The notes beneath the pieces are model-generated. The model saw only the letters and a list, made by a program, of their open reading frames with translations, ran no database searches and was not told where the DNA came from. Shown one piece after another: positions 1-6,268 of a stretch of 6,337 nt of DNA. The stretch's first letter is position 1; every line of letters starts with the position of its first letter. The DNA lies in NCBI GenBank assembly GCA_006227095.1, contig SBFZ01000168.1, positions 1 to 6,337 of the forward strand, given 5' to 3'. Origin of the DNA: Bacteroidota bacterium. GTDB lineage: Bacteria; Bacteroidota; Bacteroidia; Bacteroidales; VadinHA17. The translations under genes were made by a program, and so were the position numbers.

Positions 1-1
1 C

Positions 2-1288
2 TTAAACTCCTTTTATTATACAGCCCTTGATCCTTCTGATTCTGAAGATTACGGTTCTTTTCATGGCACTCTGGAAGATATAGCGAAAAGGATGGGTACA
101 GGGGGAAATACACTGTTTTATCTTTCACTTCCTCCTGAATTGTATGATGACATAACCCACAATCTTGCACAGTGCGGGCTCAGCAGTGAGAGCGACGGAT
201 GGAAGAGGATGATAATAGAGAAGCCTTTCGGTTATGATTTCGAGTCTGCCGTCAGGCTCAACAGGCTTTTGCTGGAGCACTGGAATGAGAGCCAGCTCTA
301 TCGTATTGACCATTACCTTGGCAAGGAGACTGTTCAGAACATTCTTGTTACCAGATTCTCAAACGGTATCTTCGAACCACTATGGAACAGGAATTTTGTG
401 CACCATGTTGAGATTACCTCCTCCGAGAGCCTGGGTGTAGAGAAGAGAGGTTCATACTATGAAGGGACGGGAGCATTGCGTGACATGATCCAGAATCATC
501 TTCTGCACCTTGTCGGGTTCATTGCCATGGAGCCTCCGTCGTCAATAGCGTCAAACTCAATCAGGAATGAGCTTGTCAAGGTTTTTGAGTCACTGCGCCC
601 GATAAGGCCGGAAGAGGTTGGGAAGGTTAGCATCAGGGGGCAGTATACCGGTGCTCATGTAAGGGGTGAATGGCTCAGGGGTTATCGTGATGAGGATGGT
701 GTTGACCCGGCCTCCATGACAGAGACCTTTGCCGCTGTAAAGTTTTATATTGATAACTGGAGATGGGGTGGGGTACCTTTCTATATCAGAACAGGCAAGC
801 GTTTGCCAACAAGGGTGACCGAGGCAGTAATTCATTTCAAGCCTACTCCGCACCTGCTCTTTTCCGGGGAGAGTCCCTGTGAGGGATGTAACCAGTTAAT
901 AATCAGGATTCAGCCGGATGAAGGAATCCTTCTCAAGTTTGGAATGAAGATTCCGGGGGCCGGATTCAACGTAAGGAATGTCAACATGGACTTTCATTAT
1001 TCAGATCTTGCAGACGGGCATATTCCGGAAGCTTATGAACGACTGATATTTGACTGCATGAATGGTGATTCCACCCTGTATACCAGGTCAGATGCGGTAC
1101 TGGCAGCATGGAAATTCCTTGATCCCATCCTGCAGGCATGGAAGAATGACCGTTCGATACCTGTATATGGTTATCCTGCCGGAACGTGGGGACCGGAAAC
1201 AGCGGATGACCTTATTGAGGAGTCTGAGCTTACCTGGCGTTATCCGTGTAAAAATCTTGCCGATGATGGCGTTTATTGTGAATTATAA
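2..1288 (+). CDS. zwf: Glucose-6-phosphate 1-dehydrogenase, 5'-truncated by window edge
   Basis: Oxidises glucose 6-phosphate to 6-phosphoglucono-lactone with reduction of NADP+, the first step of the oxidative pentose phosphate pathway, in the cytosol. The frame is open from base 2, giving 428 visible residues. Family members have about 480-510, so roughly 60-80 residues are missing, including the N-terminal GxxGDL dinucleotide motif. Numbering from the codon at base 2, visible motifs are EKPFG (73-77), the substrate-site signature RIDHYLGKE (101-109, bases 302-328, with the phosphate- and substrate-binding Asp-His-Tyr and Lys), QNH (164-166) whose His at bases 497-499 matches the catalytic base of the Leuconostoc enzyme, and a GVPFYIRTGKRL segment (257-268). 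The Met codon at 92 is not the start, because conserved family sequence continues upstream of it. It is followed 29 bases later by pgl, the next enzyme of the pathway. The family assignment is firm; the coenzyme preference (NADP versus NAD) cannot be read without the N-terminus. Confidence 0.97.
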   Translation, partial: LNSFYYTALDPSDSEDYGSFHGTLEDIAKRMGTGGNTLFYLSLPPELYDDITHNLAQCGLSSESDGWKRMIIEKPFGYDFESAVRLNRLLLEHWNESQLYRIDHYLGKETVQNILVTRFSNGIFEPLWNRNFVHHVEITSSESLGVEKRGSYYEGTGALRDMIQNHLLHLVGFIAMEPPSSIASNSIRNELVKVFESLRPIRPEEVGKVSIRGQYTGAHVRGEWLRGYRDEDGVDPASMTETFAAVKFYIDNWRWGGVPFYIRTGKRLPTRVTEAVIHFKPTPHLLFSGESPCEGCNQLIIRIQPDEGILLKFGMKIPGAGFNVRNVNMDFHYSDLADGHIPEAYERLIFDCMNGDSTLYTRSDAVLAAWKFLDPILQAWKNDRSIPVYGYPAGTWGPETADDLIEESELTWRYPCKNLADDGVYCEL

Positions 1289-1311
1289 TTAGATTTATAA
1301 TCTGATTTTTT
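1289..1311 (+). other. Small A/T-rich hairpin followed by six T between zwf and pgl
   Basis: TTAGATT (1289-1295) and AATCTGA (1299-1305) can form a seven-pair stem, including one G-U pair, around a three-base loop. Six T follow at 1306-1311. The shape resembles an intrinsic terminator, but the stem has almost no G-C pairs and would be weak. It could slightly reduce read-through into pgl or stabilise the zwf end of a processed message. Confidence 0.3.
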
Positions 1312-1317
1312 AATAAC

Positions 1318-2049
1318 ATGTCACATTCAGTCAGAGTGTTCCCCTCCCGTGAAGCCCTGGCTCAAAGCTTTGCGGCAATGCTGATCAGGGATCTTGACCG
1401 TATTGAGCCCGACCATTACTATACCATTGCCCTCTCGGGCGGTTCCACACCCGAATTTATTTTCCGCTACCTGTCTGAGAATTACGCCGAAAGGATAAGC
1501 TGGGAAAAACTCCTGGTATTCTGGGGCGATGAGCGTTGCGTACTGCCTGAAGACAAAGAGAGCAATTACAGAATGGCATATGAAAGTCTTCTGCAGAATG
1601 TCCCCATTCCGGATGCAAACATTTTCCGCATTAAGGGTGAGGATGATCCGGTCACGGAAGCAAGGCAGTATTCCGAACTGGTAAGCAGCATGGTTCCCTT
1701 TTACAACGGGATTCCCCAGTTTGACCTGATGCTGCTTGGGCTGGGAGACGATGGTCATACAGCATCCATCTTTCCCGACAGGATTGATCTGTTCGCCACC
1801 GGACAGCTATTCGAGGTTGCAGTGAAACCTGATACCAGGCAAAAAAGAATTACAGCAACAGGAAAGATCATTAACAACTCATCAAAAATTTATTATATTG
1901 TGACCGGAAAGGGCAAAGCATCCATTGTGTCTGAAATTATCGAGGGGAAGAGGGGGTCAGAACTCTATCCGGCTTCAAGGGTAATGCCTGCTTCGGGGCA
2001 TCTGGTATGGATGCTTGATGTCCCGGCAGCGTCACTTCTCAGAGTCTGA
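1318..2049 (+). CDS. pgl: 6-phosphogluconolactonase
   Basis: Hydrolyses 6-phosphoglucono-1,5-lactone, the product of the upstream zwf enzyme, to 6-phosphogluconate in the cytosol. The 243 residues match the usual size of the DevB/SOL-type lactonase (about 230-260), which is related to glucosamine-6-phosphate deaminase. Visible motifs in order are SGGSTP (40-45, phosphate-binding loop), FWGDERCV (68-75) followed by SNYRM (82-86), and GLGDDGHTASIFP (141-153), whose His147 is the expected catalytic base. The FWGDER plus DGHTASIFP pair favours lactonase over deaminase. The start at 1318 is preceded by an A/T-rich leader without a Shine-Dalgarno sequence, which is normal in Bacteroidota. The gene lies 29 bases after zwf and 29 before pntAA, consistent with co-transcription. 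It appears intact. Confidence 0.96.
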   Translation: MSHSVRVFPSREALAQSFAAMLIRDLDRIEPDHYYTIALSGGSTPEFIFRYLSENYAERISWEKLLVFWGDERCVLPEDKESNYRMAYESLLQNVPIPDANIFRIKGEDDPVTEARQYSELVSSMVPFYNGIPQFDLMLLGLGDDGHTASIFPDRIDLFATGQLFEVAVKPDTRQKRITATGKIINNSSKIYYIVTGKGKASIVSEIIEGKRGSELYPASRVMPASGHLVWMLDVPAASLLRV

Positions 2050-2078
2050 ACAATTTAACAAATAGTAACTTTCCGTTT

Positions 2079-3206
2079 ATGATCGCAGGAATTCTCAGGG
2101 AGTCAGGAGACGAAAAAAGAGTCGCCCTGCTTCCCGCCGAAGCGGCAGCCGTTATCAAGCTCGGACTGAAAGTCGTGGTTGAAGAGGGCGCCGGAACAGG
2201 AGCTTTTGCTTCTGATGAACTGTACCGTACAGCAGGTGCCTCAACTGCCACCAGAAGAGAAGTGGTATCAGGGGCTGACGTGCTTTTTACGGTGAATCCT
2301 CCGCTGGAGGATGATATCTCTCTTTACAGGGAGGGACAGCTGATTTTCACTGTCCTGGATCCTGTTGCCAACAGGGATTGGCTTGAAAAGGCGCGTCAGA
2401 GGAAACTGACCGTAATGGCACTTGATCTCGTTCCCCGTATTACCAGGGCACAATCGATGGATATACTTTCATCGATGGCAACAGTCTCGGGGTACAAGGC
2501 GGTGCTTGAAGCAGCATCATTGCTTCCGCGGTTTTTCCCGATGTTCATGTCTGCAGCCGGAACCATCAAGCCTGCCAGGGTGCTTATACTGGGTGCCGGT
2601 GTGGCAGGACTACAGGCTATTGCCGTGGCACGGAAACTGGGTGCAGTGGTTGAAGTATTCGACGTCAGGTCAGCCGTAAGGGATGAGGTTAAAAGTCTCG
2701 GCGGCAAATTTATTGAGGTTGAAGGGGCCAGGGAAGATGCTGCTGCCGGAGGTTACGCCGTGGAGCAGACTGAAGACTTCAGGAAGAGACAACAGGAACT
2801 TATCCAGGAACGGGCCGCAGCTGCCGATGTGATCATCGCCACAGCGCAGATACCCGGTAAAAAAGCTCCGGTACTTGTCCTGAAGGATACAGTAACAAGG
2901 ATGAAACCGGGATCGGTGATCATTGACCTTGCAGCCTCTTCCGGAGGAAACTGCGAGCTTACCGAAAACGGCAAAACAATAGTGGCAGGCGGGGTTACCA
3001 TCGCCGGTCGCTCGGAATATCCGGCGGCCATGTCATCCGATGCGAGCAAAATGTTCGGCAACAACGTTGTCAACCTGCTCAGGATAATGACCGACGGAAA
3101 AGGTAATGTCAATCCTGACTTCACAGATGAAATAGTGGCCGGTACCGCCGCCGTACATGGTGGTGAGTATTTAAGCCCCAGAGTAAAACAACTGCTTGAT
3201 ATCTAA
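2079..3206 (+). CDS. pntAA: NAD(P) transhydrogenase subunit alpha part 1 (PntAA, NAD(H)-binding domain I)
   Basis: This is the peripheral, cytosolic NAD(H)-binding domain I of the proton-translocating transhydrogenase, which transfers hydride between NADH and NADP+. The 375 residues match the separate PntAA type known from Rhodospirillum rubrum rather than the fused PntA of E. coli. The N-terminus (LRESGDEKRVALLP, 6-19) is typical of the alanine dehydrogenase/PNT superfamily. The RQD loop is complete: Arg120, Gln125, Asp128 and Ser131 correspond to R. rubrum Arg127, Gln132, Asp135 and Ser138. The Rossmann fold has GAGVAGLQ (172-179), and Asp195 ends the second strand, as expected for NAD rather than NADP. 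A flexible-loop GGYA lies at 224-227. There is no membrane segment, because that part is encoded by the next gene, 11 bases downstream. The start at 2079 opens directly on the conserved N-terminus; no Shine-Dalgarno sequence is seen. An alanine dehydrogenase is ruled out by the RQD loop and the neighbours. Confidence 0.96.
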   Translation: MIAGILRESGDEKRVALLPAEAAAVIKLGLKVVVEEGAGTGAFASDELYRTAGASTATRREVVSGADVLFTVNPPLEDDISLYREGQLIFTVLDPVANRDWLEKARQRKLTVMALDLVPRITRAQSMDILSSMATVSGYKAVLEAASLLPRFFPMFMSAAGTIKPARVLILGAGVAGLQAIAVARKLGAVVEVFDVRSAVRDEVKSLGGKFIEVEGAREDAAAGGYAVEQTEDFRKRQQELIQERAAAADVIIATAQIPGKKAPVLVLKDTVTRMKPGSVIIDLAASSGGNCELTENGKTIVAGGVTIAGRSEYPAAMSSDASKMFGNNVVNLLRIMTDGKGNVNPDFTDEIVAGTAAVHGGEYLSPRVKQLLDI

Positions 3207-3217
3207 CAGACCAGAAT

Positions 3218-3520
3218 ATGGAAGGAATACTTGAATTCTTTATGGCCAACAGGGGCATGATTTATATGGTGATCCTGTCAATCTTTCTTGGCATTGAGGT
3301 TATCAGCCATGTGCCTGCAATACTTCATACCCCCCTTATGTCAGGGGCAAACGCCATTCACGGTGTGGTAATCATTGGTGCAATAATAGTAATGGGACAT
3401 GCAGAGACAACCGGTGCAATGATACTGGGTTTCCTGGCAGTGGTCCTGGGAACGCTCAATGTGGTCGGTGGTTTTGTGGTGACCGACAGGATGCTGGAGA
3501 TGTTCAAAAAGAAAAAGTAA
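3218..3520 (+). CDS. pntAB: NAD(P) transhydrogenase subunit alpha part 2 (PntAB, membrane)
   Basis: This small inner-membrane subunit provides the alpha-side helices of the proton channel (domain II) of transhydrogenase, pairing with PntB. It has 100 residues and three hydrophobic segments at about 14-32, 43-60 and 66-88, ending in a basic KKKK tail. The conserved stretch SHVPAILHTPLMSGANAI (30-47) is diagnostic of the family. Within it, position 48 is His (NAIHG), where the E. coli protein has Ser as I recall (NAISG); this is discussed as a finding together with PntB Asn104. The gene begins 11 bases after pntAA and ends 38 bases before pntB, the usual order for three-subunit transhydrogenases. 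The start is chosen because an amphipathic N-terminal segment (MEGILEFFM) is typical of the family. There is no Shine-Dalgarno sequence. Confidence 0.95.
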   Translation: MEGILEFFMANRGMIYMVILSIFLGIEVISHVPAILHTPLMSGANAIHGVVIIGAIIVMGHAETTGAMILGFLAVVLGTLNVVGGFVVTDRMLEMFKKKK

Positions 3521-3558
3521 CGAAGTATTAACTATCTCAGTCTTAAAAAAACAGTCAT

Positions 3559-4995
3559 ATGAACGACGTTACTCAGTTTTCAGCAGGTCTCTCGGTACTC
3601 GAGATCTCCTATATACTTGCCTCAATACTCTTCATTCTGGGGCTCAAGATGCTAAGTCATCCCCTCACGGCCAGAAGGGGAAATTTCCTCGCTGCCATCG
3701 GTATGACCATGGCAATTGCAGCCACCCTGCTGTTTCACGAGAAGGATGGCATGCCGATCGGCAATATCGGATGGATAATCGGTGCAATGGCCGTTGGTAC
3801 GGTCATCGGTTGGGTAATAGCAGTAAAGGTCAAGATGACGGCCATGCCTCAGCTGGTTTCATTCTTCAACGGAATGGGAGGTGCAGCTGCCGCACTGATC
3901 TCGATGATGGAGTTCCCGCATGTAAGCCCGGAACTTATGATGAAGTCGGGGATGGCAAATGGTCATGTGCTGGCTATTCTTCTCGGACTGGTTATAGGAT
4001 CGGTCTCCTGGGCAGGAAGCATGATCGCCTTCGGGAAGCTTGATGGATGGATAGGCGACCTCAGGGTGAAGGCAATGAAGTATGTCAACCTTACGATACT
4101 TGCCTTTATCATCGGATTCGTTGTGTTCATAATGACCCGCGATGTTGCAGCCTCGGCTGAACTTACACACCTTATTATAATTCTCTTTGTTGTGGCTGTG
4201 GCTTACGGCGTATTGTTCGTCATGCCCATCGGAGGGGCAGACATGCCGGTTGTGATCTCATTGCTCAACAGCTTTACCGGTGTGGCAGCTGCCATGGGCG
4301 GGTTCCTCTACAATAACCAGGCAATGCTCACCGGAGGTATCCTCGTCGGATCGGCAGGAACAATCCTTACGGTACTGATGTGCAAGGCAATGAACAGGTC
4401 GCTGCTCAACGTGATAATAGGAGTCTTCGGCGGAGGAGGAGCTGCAGCCACCAGTGCTGCCGGGAGCATAAAGGAGATAACCGTATCTGATGCCGCAGTC
4501 CTTCTCAGCTATTCAAAAAAGGTGGTAATCGTACCCGGCTACGGTCTTGCAGTGGCGCAGGCCCAGCATATCTGTCATGAGCTTGACAAGCTCCTGGAAG
4601 AGAAAGGGGTGGAGGTGAAGTATGCCATACATCCTGTGGCCGGACGTATGCCAGGTCACATGAATGTCCTCCTGGCAGAGGCTGATGTCCCTTATGAACA
4701 GCTTATAGAGAGTGATGAGATCAATCCTGATATGCCCAATACTGATGTGATTGTGGTTATTGGTGCCAATGACGTAGTCAACCCGGCTGCAGAGGATGAT
4801 CCTTCAAGCCCCATTTACGGCATGCCTATTGTCAGAGCCCGCGAGGCAAAGAACATAATAGTGATGAAACGCGGGATGGGCAAGGGTTACGCTGCAATTG
4901 AAAACATGCTGTTCTTCAATGACAAGACCCGGATGCTGTTCGGCGACGCCAAATCGACCCTGCAGGCACTTGTAGGAGAGGTTAAGGAGTTGTAG
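3559..4995 (+). CDS. pntB: NAD(P) transhydrogenase subunit beta (PntB)
   Basis: This subunit carries most of the membrane proton channel (domain II) and the cytosolic NADP(H)-binding domain III of transhydrogenase. It has 478 residues, close to the usual 460-480. The first 300 or so residues hold about nine hydrophobic helices. They include MPQLVSFFNGMGGAAAAL (96-113), with Asn104 at the position of E. coli His91, and GGADMPVVISLLNSFTG (225-241), whose Asp228 corresponds to E. coli Asp213. Domain III shows the nucleotide-site motifs GYGLAVAQA (327-335), HPVAGRMPGHMNVLLAEA (358-375), IGANDVVNPAA (401-411) and KRGMGKGYA (437-445). All expected coenzyme motifs are present, so the enzyme should be functional. 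It is the last gene of the + strand cluster and ends 16 bases before a long repeat hairpin. The leader contains a run of seven A but no Shine-Dalgarno sequence. Confidence 0.97.
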   Translation: MNDVTQFSAGLSVLEISYILASILFILGLKMLSHPLTARRGNFLAAIGMTMAIAATLLFHEKDGMPIGNIGWIIGAMAVGTVIGWVIAVKVKMTAMPQLVSFFNGMGGAAAALISMMEFPHVSPELMMKSGMANGHVLAILLGLVIGSVSWAGSMIAFGKLDGWIGDLRVKAMKYVNLTILAFIIGFVVFIMTRDVAASAELTHLIIILFVVAVAYGVLFVMPIGGADMPVVISLLNSFTGVAAAMGGFLYNNQAMLTGGILVGSAGTILTVLMCKAMNRSLLNVIIGVFGGGGAAATSAAGSIKEITVSDAAVLLSYSKKVVIVPGYGLAVAQAQHICHELDKLLEEKGVEVKYAIHPVAGRMPGHMNVLLAEADVPYEQLIESDEINPDMPNTDVIVVIGANDVVNPAAEDDPSSPIYGMPIVRAREAKNIIVMKRGMGKGYAAIENMLFFNDKTRMLFGDAKSTLQALVGEVKEL

Positions 4996-5011
4996 GGCAG
5001 GCAATGGTAAA

Positions 5012-5100
5012 TAGGCATTAGGCAGTAGGCAGTAGGCATTAGTGTTGACAATGCCATAGAGTATCTTCACTACTGCCTATTGCCTATTGCCTATTGCCTT
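5012..5100. repeat. Heptad-repeat inverted repeat between convergent genes
   Basis: The left arm (5012-5042) is four units TAGGCAT, TAGGCAG, TAGGCAG, TAGGCAT plus TAG. The right arm (5070-5100), read on the minus strand, is TAG preceded by units TAGGCAG, TAGGCAA, TAGGCAA and AAGGCAA. Pairing base 5012+k with 5100-k gives 26 Watson-Crick pairs and 2 G-U pairs over 31 positions, with a 27-base loop (5043-5069). Nearly all differences fall at the seventh base of the unit. Degenerate unit-like sequence also lies at about 4996-5006. The right arm overlaps the last codons and stop of the minus-strand C26 gene. Confidence 0.93.
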
Positions 5101-5105
5101 TGTTT
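5012..5105 (+). terminator. Probable terminator for the zwf-pgl-pnt transcript, possibly bidirectional
   Basis: The heptad hairpin begins 16 bases after the pntB stop. On the + strand it is followed by a short T-rich stretch (5099-5105, TTTGTTT), which fits intrinsic termination. On the minus strand the bases after the hairpin are only weakly T-rich, so termination of the C26 gene is less certain. The position between two convergent genes supports the role. The stem is longer than in a classical terminator, so a different function of the repeat remains possible. Confidence 0.55.
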
Positions 5106-6193
5106 ATAACATCAGAGATGTGTTCCCAGTATTTCAGATGGAACTTCAGACTCTTTTTGTCAAGCATTGAATGGAGGGTGGCAGGCTTGTCATCGGGTGC
5201 AAACTTAACCAGGGCACGGTCTTCATAAAGAGCTGATACCTCCGGGTGAAACTGTACCGAGAAGACATTGGGGTACTTGTTGTGATAAATACCTTCAACT
5301 ATCTTTCCGTCGTCTGAAACTGCGGTAACGGAGAATCCCGGTGCCACATCCTTGATTGCCTGGTGGTGGCTGCTGTAAACCAGTGGTTTAATCTTCCGTG
5401 AAACCTTTACTGTCTTCCCGAAGAACAAGTTATCGGTAAAACTGACCGGATGCAGGTTAATGCCCATGAAGTCATCGTCATCACGTATGTTCTGCCAGTA
5501 ATTGCGATGGAGGTTATTCCTGCTGATCAAAACATGTGTTTCAGGCTTGAAACTGTTGTACAGCTGTGCCGGAATATCCTGGTAGAGTGTACCGCCGGCG
5601 GCCACATTCATTGACTGGAGACCGAGACAGAAACCGGTAACCATATATGCGGGATTTTCAGAAAGCAGGGGTGTGAAGGAGGCATTGCGCGTGCTTCCGA
5701 GCAGATGGAAAAGGAAACTGACCTCAAACAGGTGCCTTCCGGGGTCAGTAGTTTCGGAGTACCAGTTTTCCTCACCATAAAGTGCAGGCGGGATGTCCTG
5801 GCCGCCAAAAAAGATCACACCAACTGAGTTGCGGAAAATTTTCCTGAAATCATCGCTGCACCCATTTTCCCGGTAAACGGTCTCTTCAGCAAGCGCTCCC
5901 CTTACCTGGTACAGATGAAAGGCGGTAAGGCTGTTCTTTTCAATATGTTCTGCAGCCTTGCTGAAGTCATATTCCTGGCTTGAATGGTAGACACCAACAA
6001 ATTCGACCTGTTTAAGGTCAACATCCAGTATCCCTTTGTCAAGCAGGAATTTGACCACGCCAATATTTCCTGCAGTGGGATTCAGCATAATGACATACTT
6101 TTTCTCCTTGCTGAACTCTTCCCTGAAGAAGTTCTGGCTGCTGAGGGAGAGGACTACCGCCAGAAGAGACAGAGTGATTATCAGTTTTTTCAT
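5084..6193 (-). CDS. Predicted exported class I glutamine amidotransferase-like hydrolase (peptidase C26 / gamma-glutamyl-GABA hydrolase family)
   Basis: The 369-residue protein carries class I amidotransferase hydrolase motifs. These are FFGGQDIPPALYG (128-140), the nucleophile elbow GFCLGLQSMNVAAGGTLYQDI (187-207 in total, Cys189 as nucleophile), SSHHQAI (274-280) and VQFHPEVS (313-320, His316 and Glu318 completing the triad). The GGTLYQDI and HHQ segments point to the C26 gamma-glutamyl-gamma-aminobutyrate hydrolase (PuuD-like) group rather than a biosynthetic amidotransferase. Residues 1-20 (MKK, then a hydrophobic run to about 17) form a signal peptide with no lipobox Cys, so a periplasmic location is inferred. 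About 100 residues precede the first motif, more than in the roughly 250-residue cytosolic PuuD. The substrate is unknown; a gamma-glutamyl peptide or amide is a guess from the family. The final codons come from the heptad repeat. No functional link to the convergent pnt genes is evident. Confidence 0.85.
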   Translation of the reverse strand: MKKLIITLSLLAVVLSLSSQNFFREEFSKEKKYVIMLNPTAGNIGVVKFLLDKGILDVDLKQVEFVGVYHSSQEYDFSKAAEHIEKNSLTAFHLYQVRGALAEETVYRENGCSDDFRKIFRNSVGVIFFGGQDIPPALYGEENWYSETTDPGRHLFEVSFLFHLLGSTRNASFTPLLSENPAYMVTGFCLGLQSMNVAAGGTLYQDIPAQLYNSFKPETHVLISRNNLHRNYWQNIRDDDDFMGINLHPVSFTDNLFFGKTVKVSRKIKPLVYSSHHQAIKDVAPGFSVTAVSDDGKIVEGIYHNKYPNVFSVQFHPEVSALYEDRALVKFAPDDKPATLHSMLDKKSLKFHLKYWEHISDVINKGNRQ

Positions 6194-6242
6194 GTGGAAG
6201 TTGGTTTACGGAATATTATAATCAGGACTTAATACCTTCTGA

Positions 6243-6268
6243 CAAATGTAATTCTTATTCTGCGACAA
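6243..6268 (-). promoter_or_regulatory. Candidate Bacteroidota-type promoter for the C26 gene
   Basis: On the minus strand, TACATTTG (6243-6250) matches the Bacteroidota -7 consensus TAnnTTTG perfectly. A TTG (6266-6268) lies 15 bases upstream of it; this is shorter than the spacing usually described for the -33 element, so that half is weak. Transcription would start near 6235-6238 and leave a leader of about 43 bases before the start at 6193. No Shine-Dalgarno sequence is seen in that leader. Confidence 0.45.

Noticed and set aside
92..94. ATG at 92 as the start of zwf
   Set aside because: The frame is open to the window edge and the residues before it (for example HGTLEDIAKR) continue the enzyme fold. 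The N-terminal dinucleotide-binding motif must lie further upstream.
1327..1758. 143-codon open frame on the minus strand opposite pgl
   Set aside because: It lies wholly inside a gene with clear catalytic motifs in the + frame, and its translation shows no recognisable domain. It is a shadow of pgl codon usage.
2396..3124. Two open frames of 103 and 123 codons on the minus strand opposite pntAA
   Set aside because: Their Ser/Ala-rich, low-complexity translations are typical antisense shadows of a well-conserved gene. No family features are seen.
2079..4995. Split alpha subunit as a broken or frameshifted pntA
   Set aside because: PntAA and PntAB as separate genes are a normal arrangement, as in Rhodospirillum rubrum. 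Each has its own start and intact conserved ends.
5045..5050. TTGACA in the hairpin loop as a -35 box
   Set aside because: No -10 box lies at suitable spacing, there is no gene to drive in the + direction, and Bacteroidota promoters do not use this consensus.
4996..5083. Small RNA or extra small gene between pntB and the C26 gene
   Set aside because: The gap is only 88 bases and is nearly filled by the heptad hairpin. No start codon with a meaningful frame or separate promoter is visible.
5012..5100. CRISPR array
   Set aside because: Units are 7 bases, directly adjacent and without unique spacers, and the two arms are inverted. No cas gene is present.
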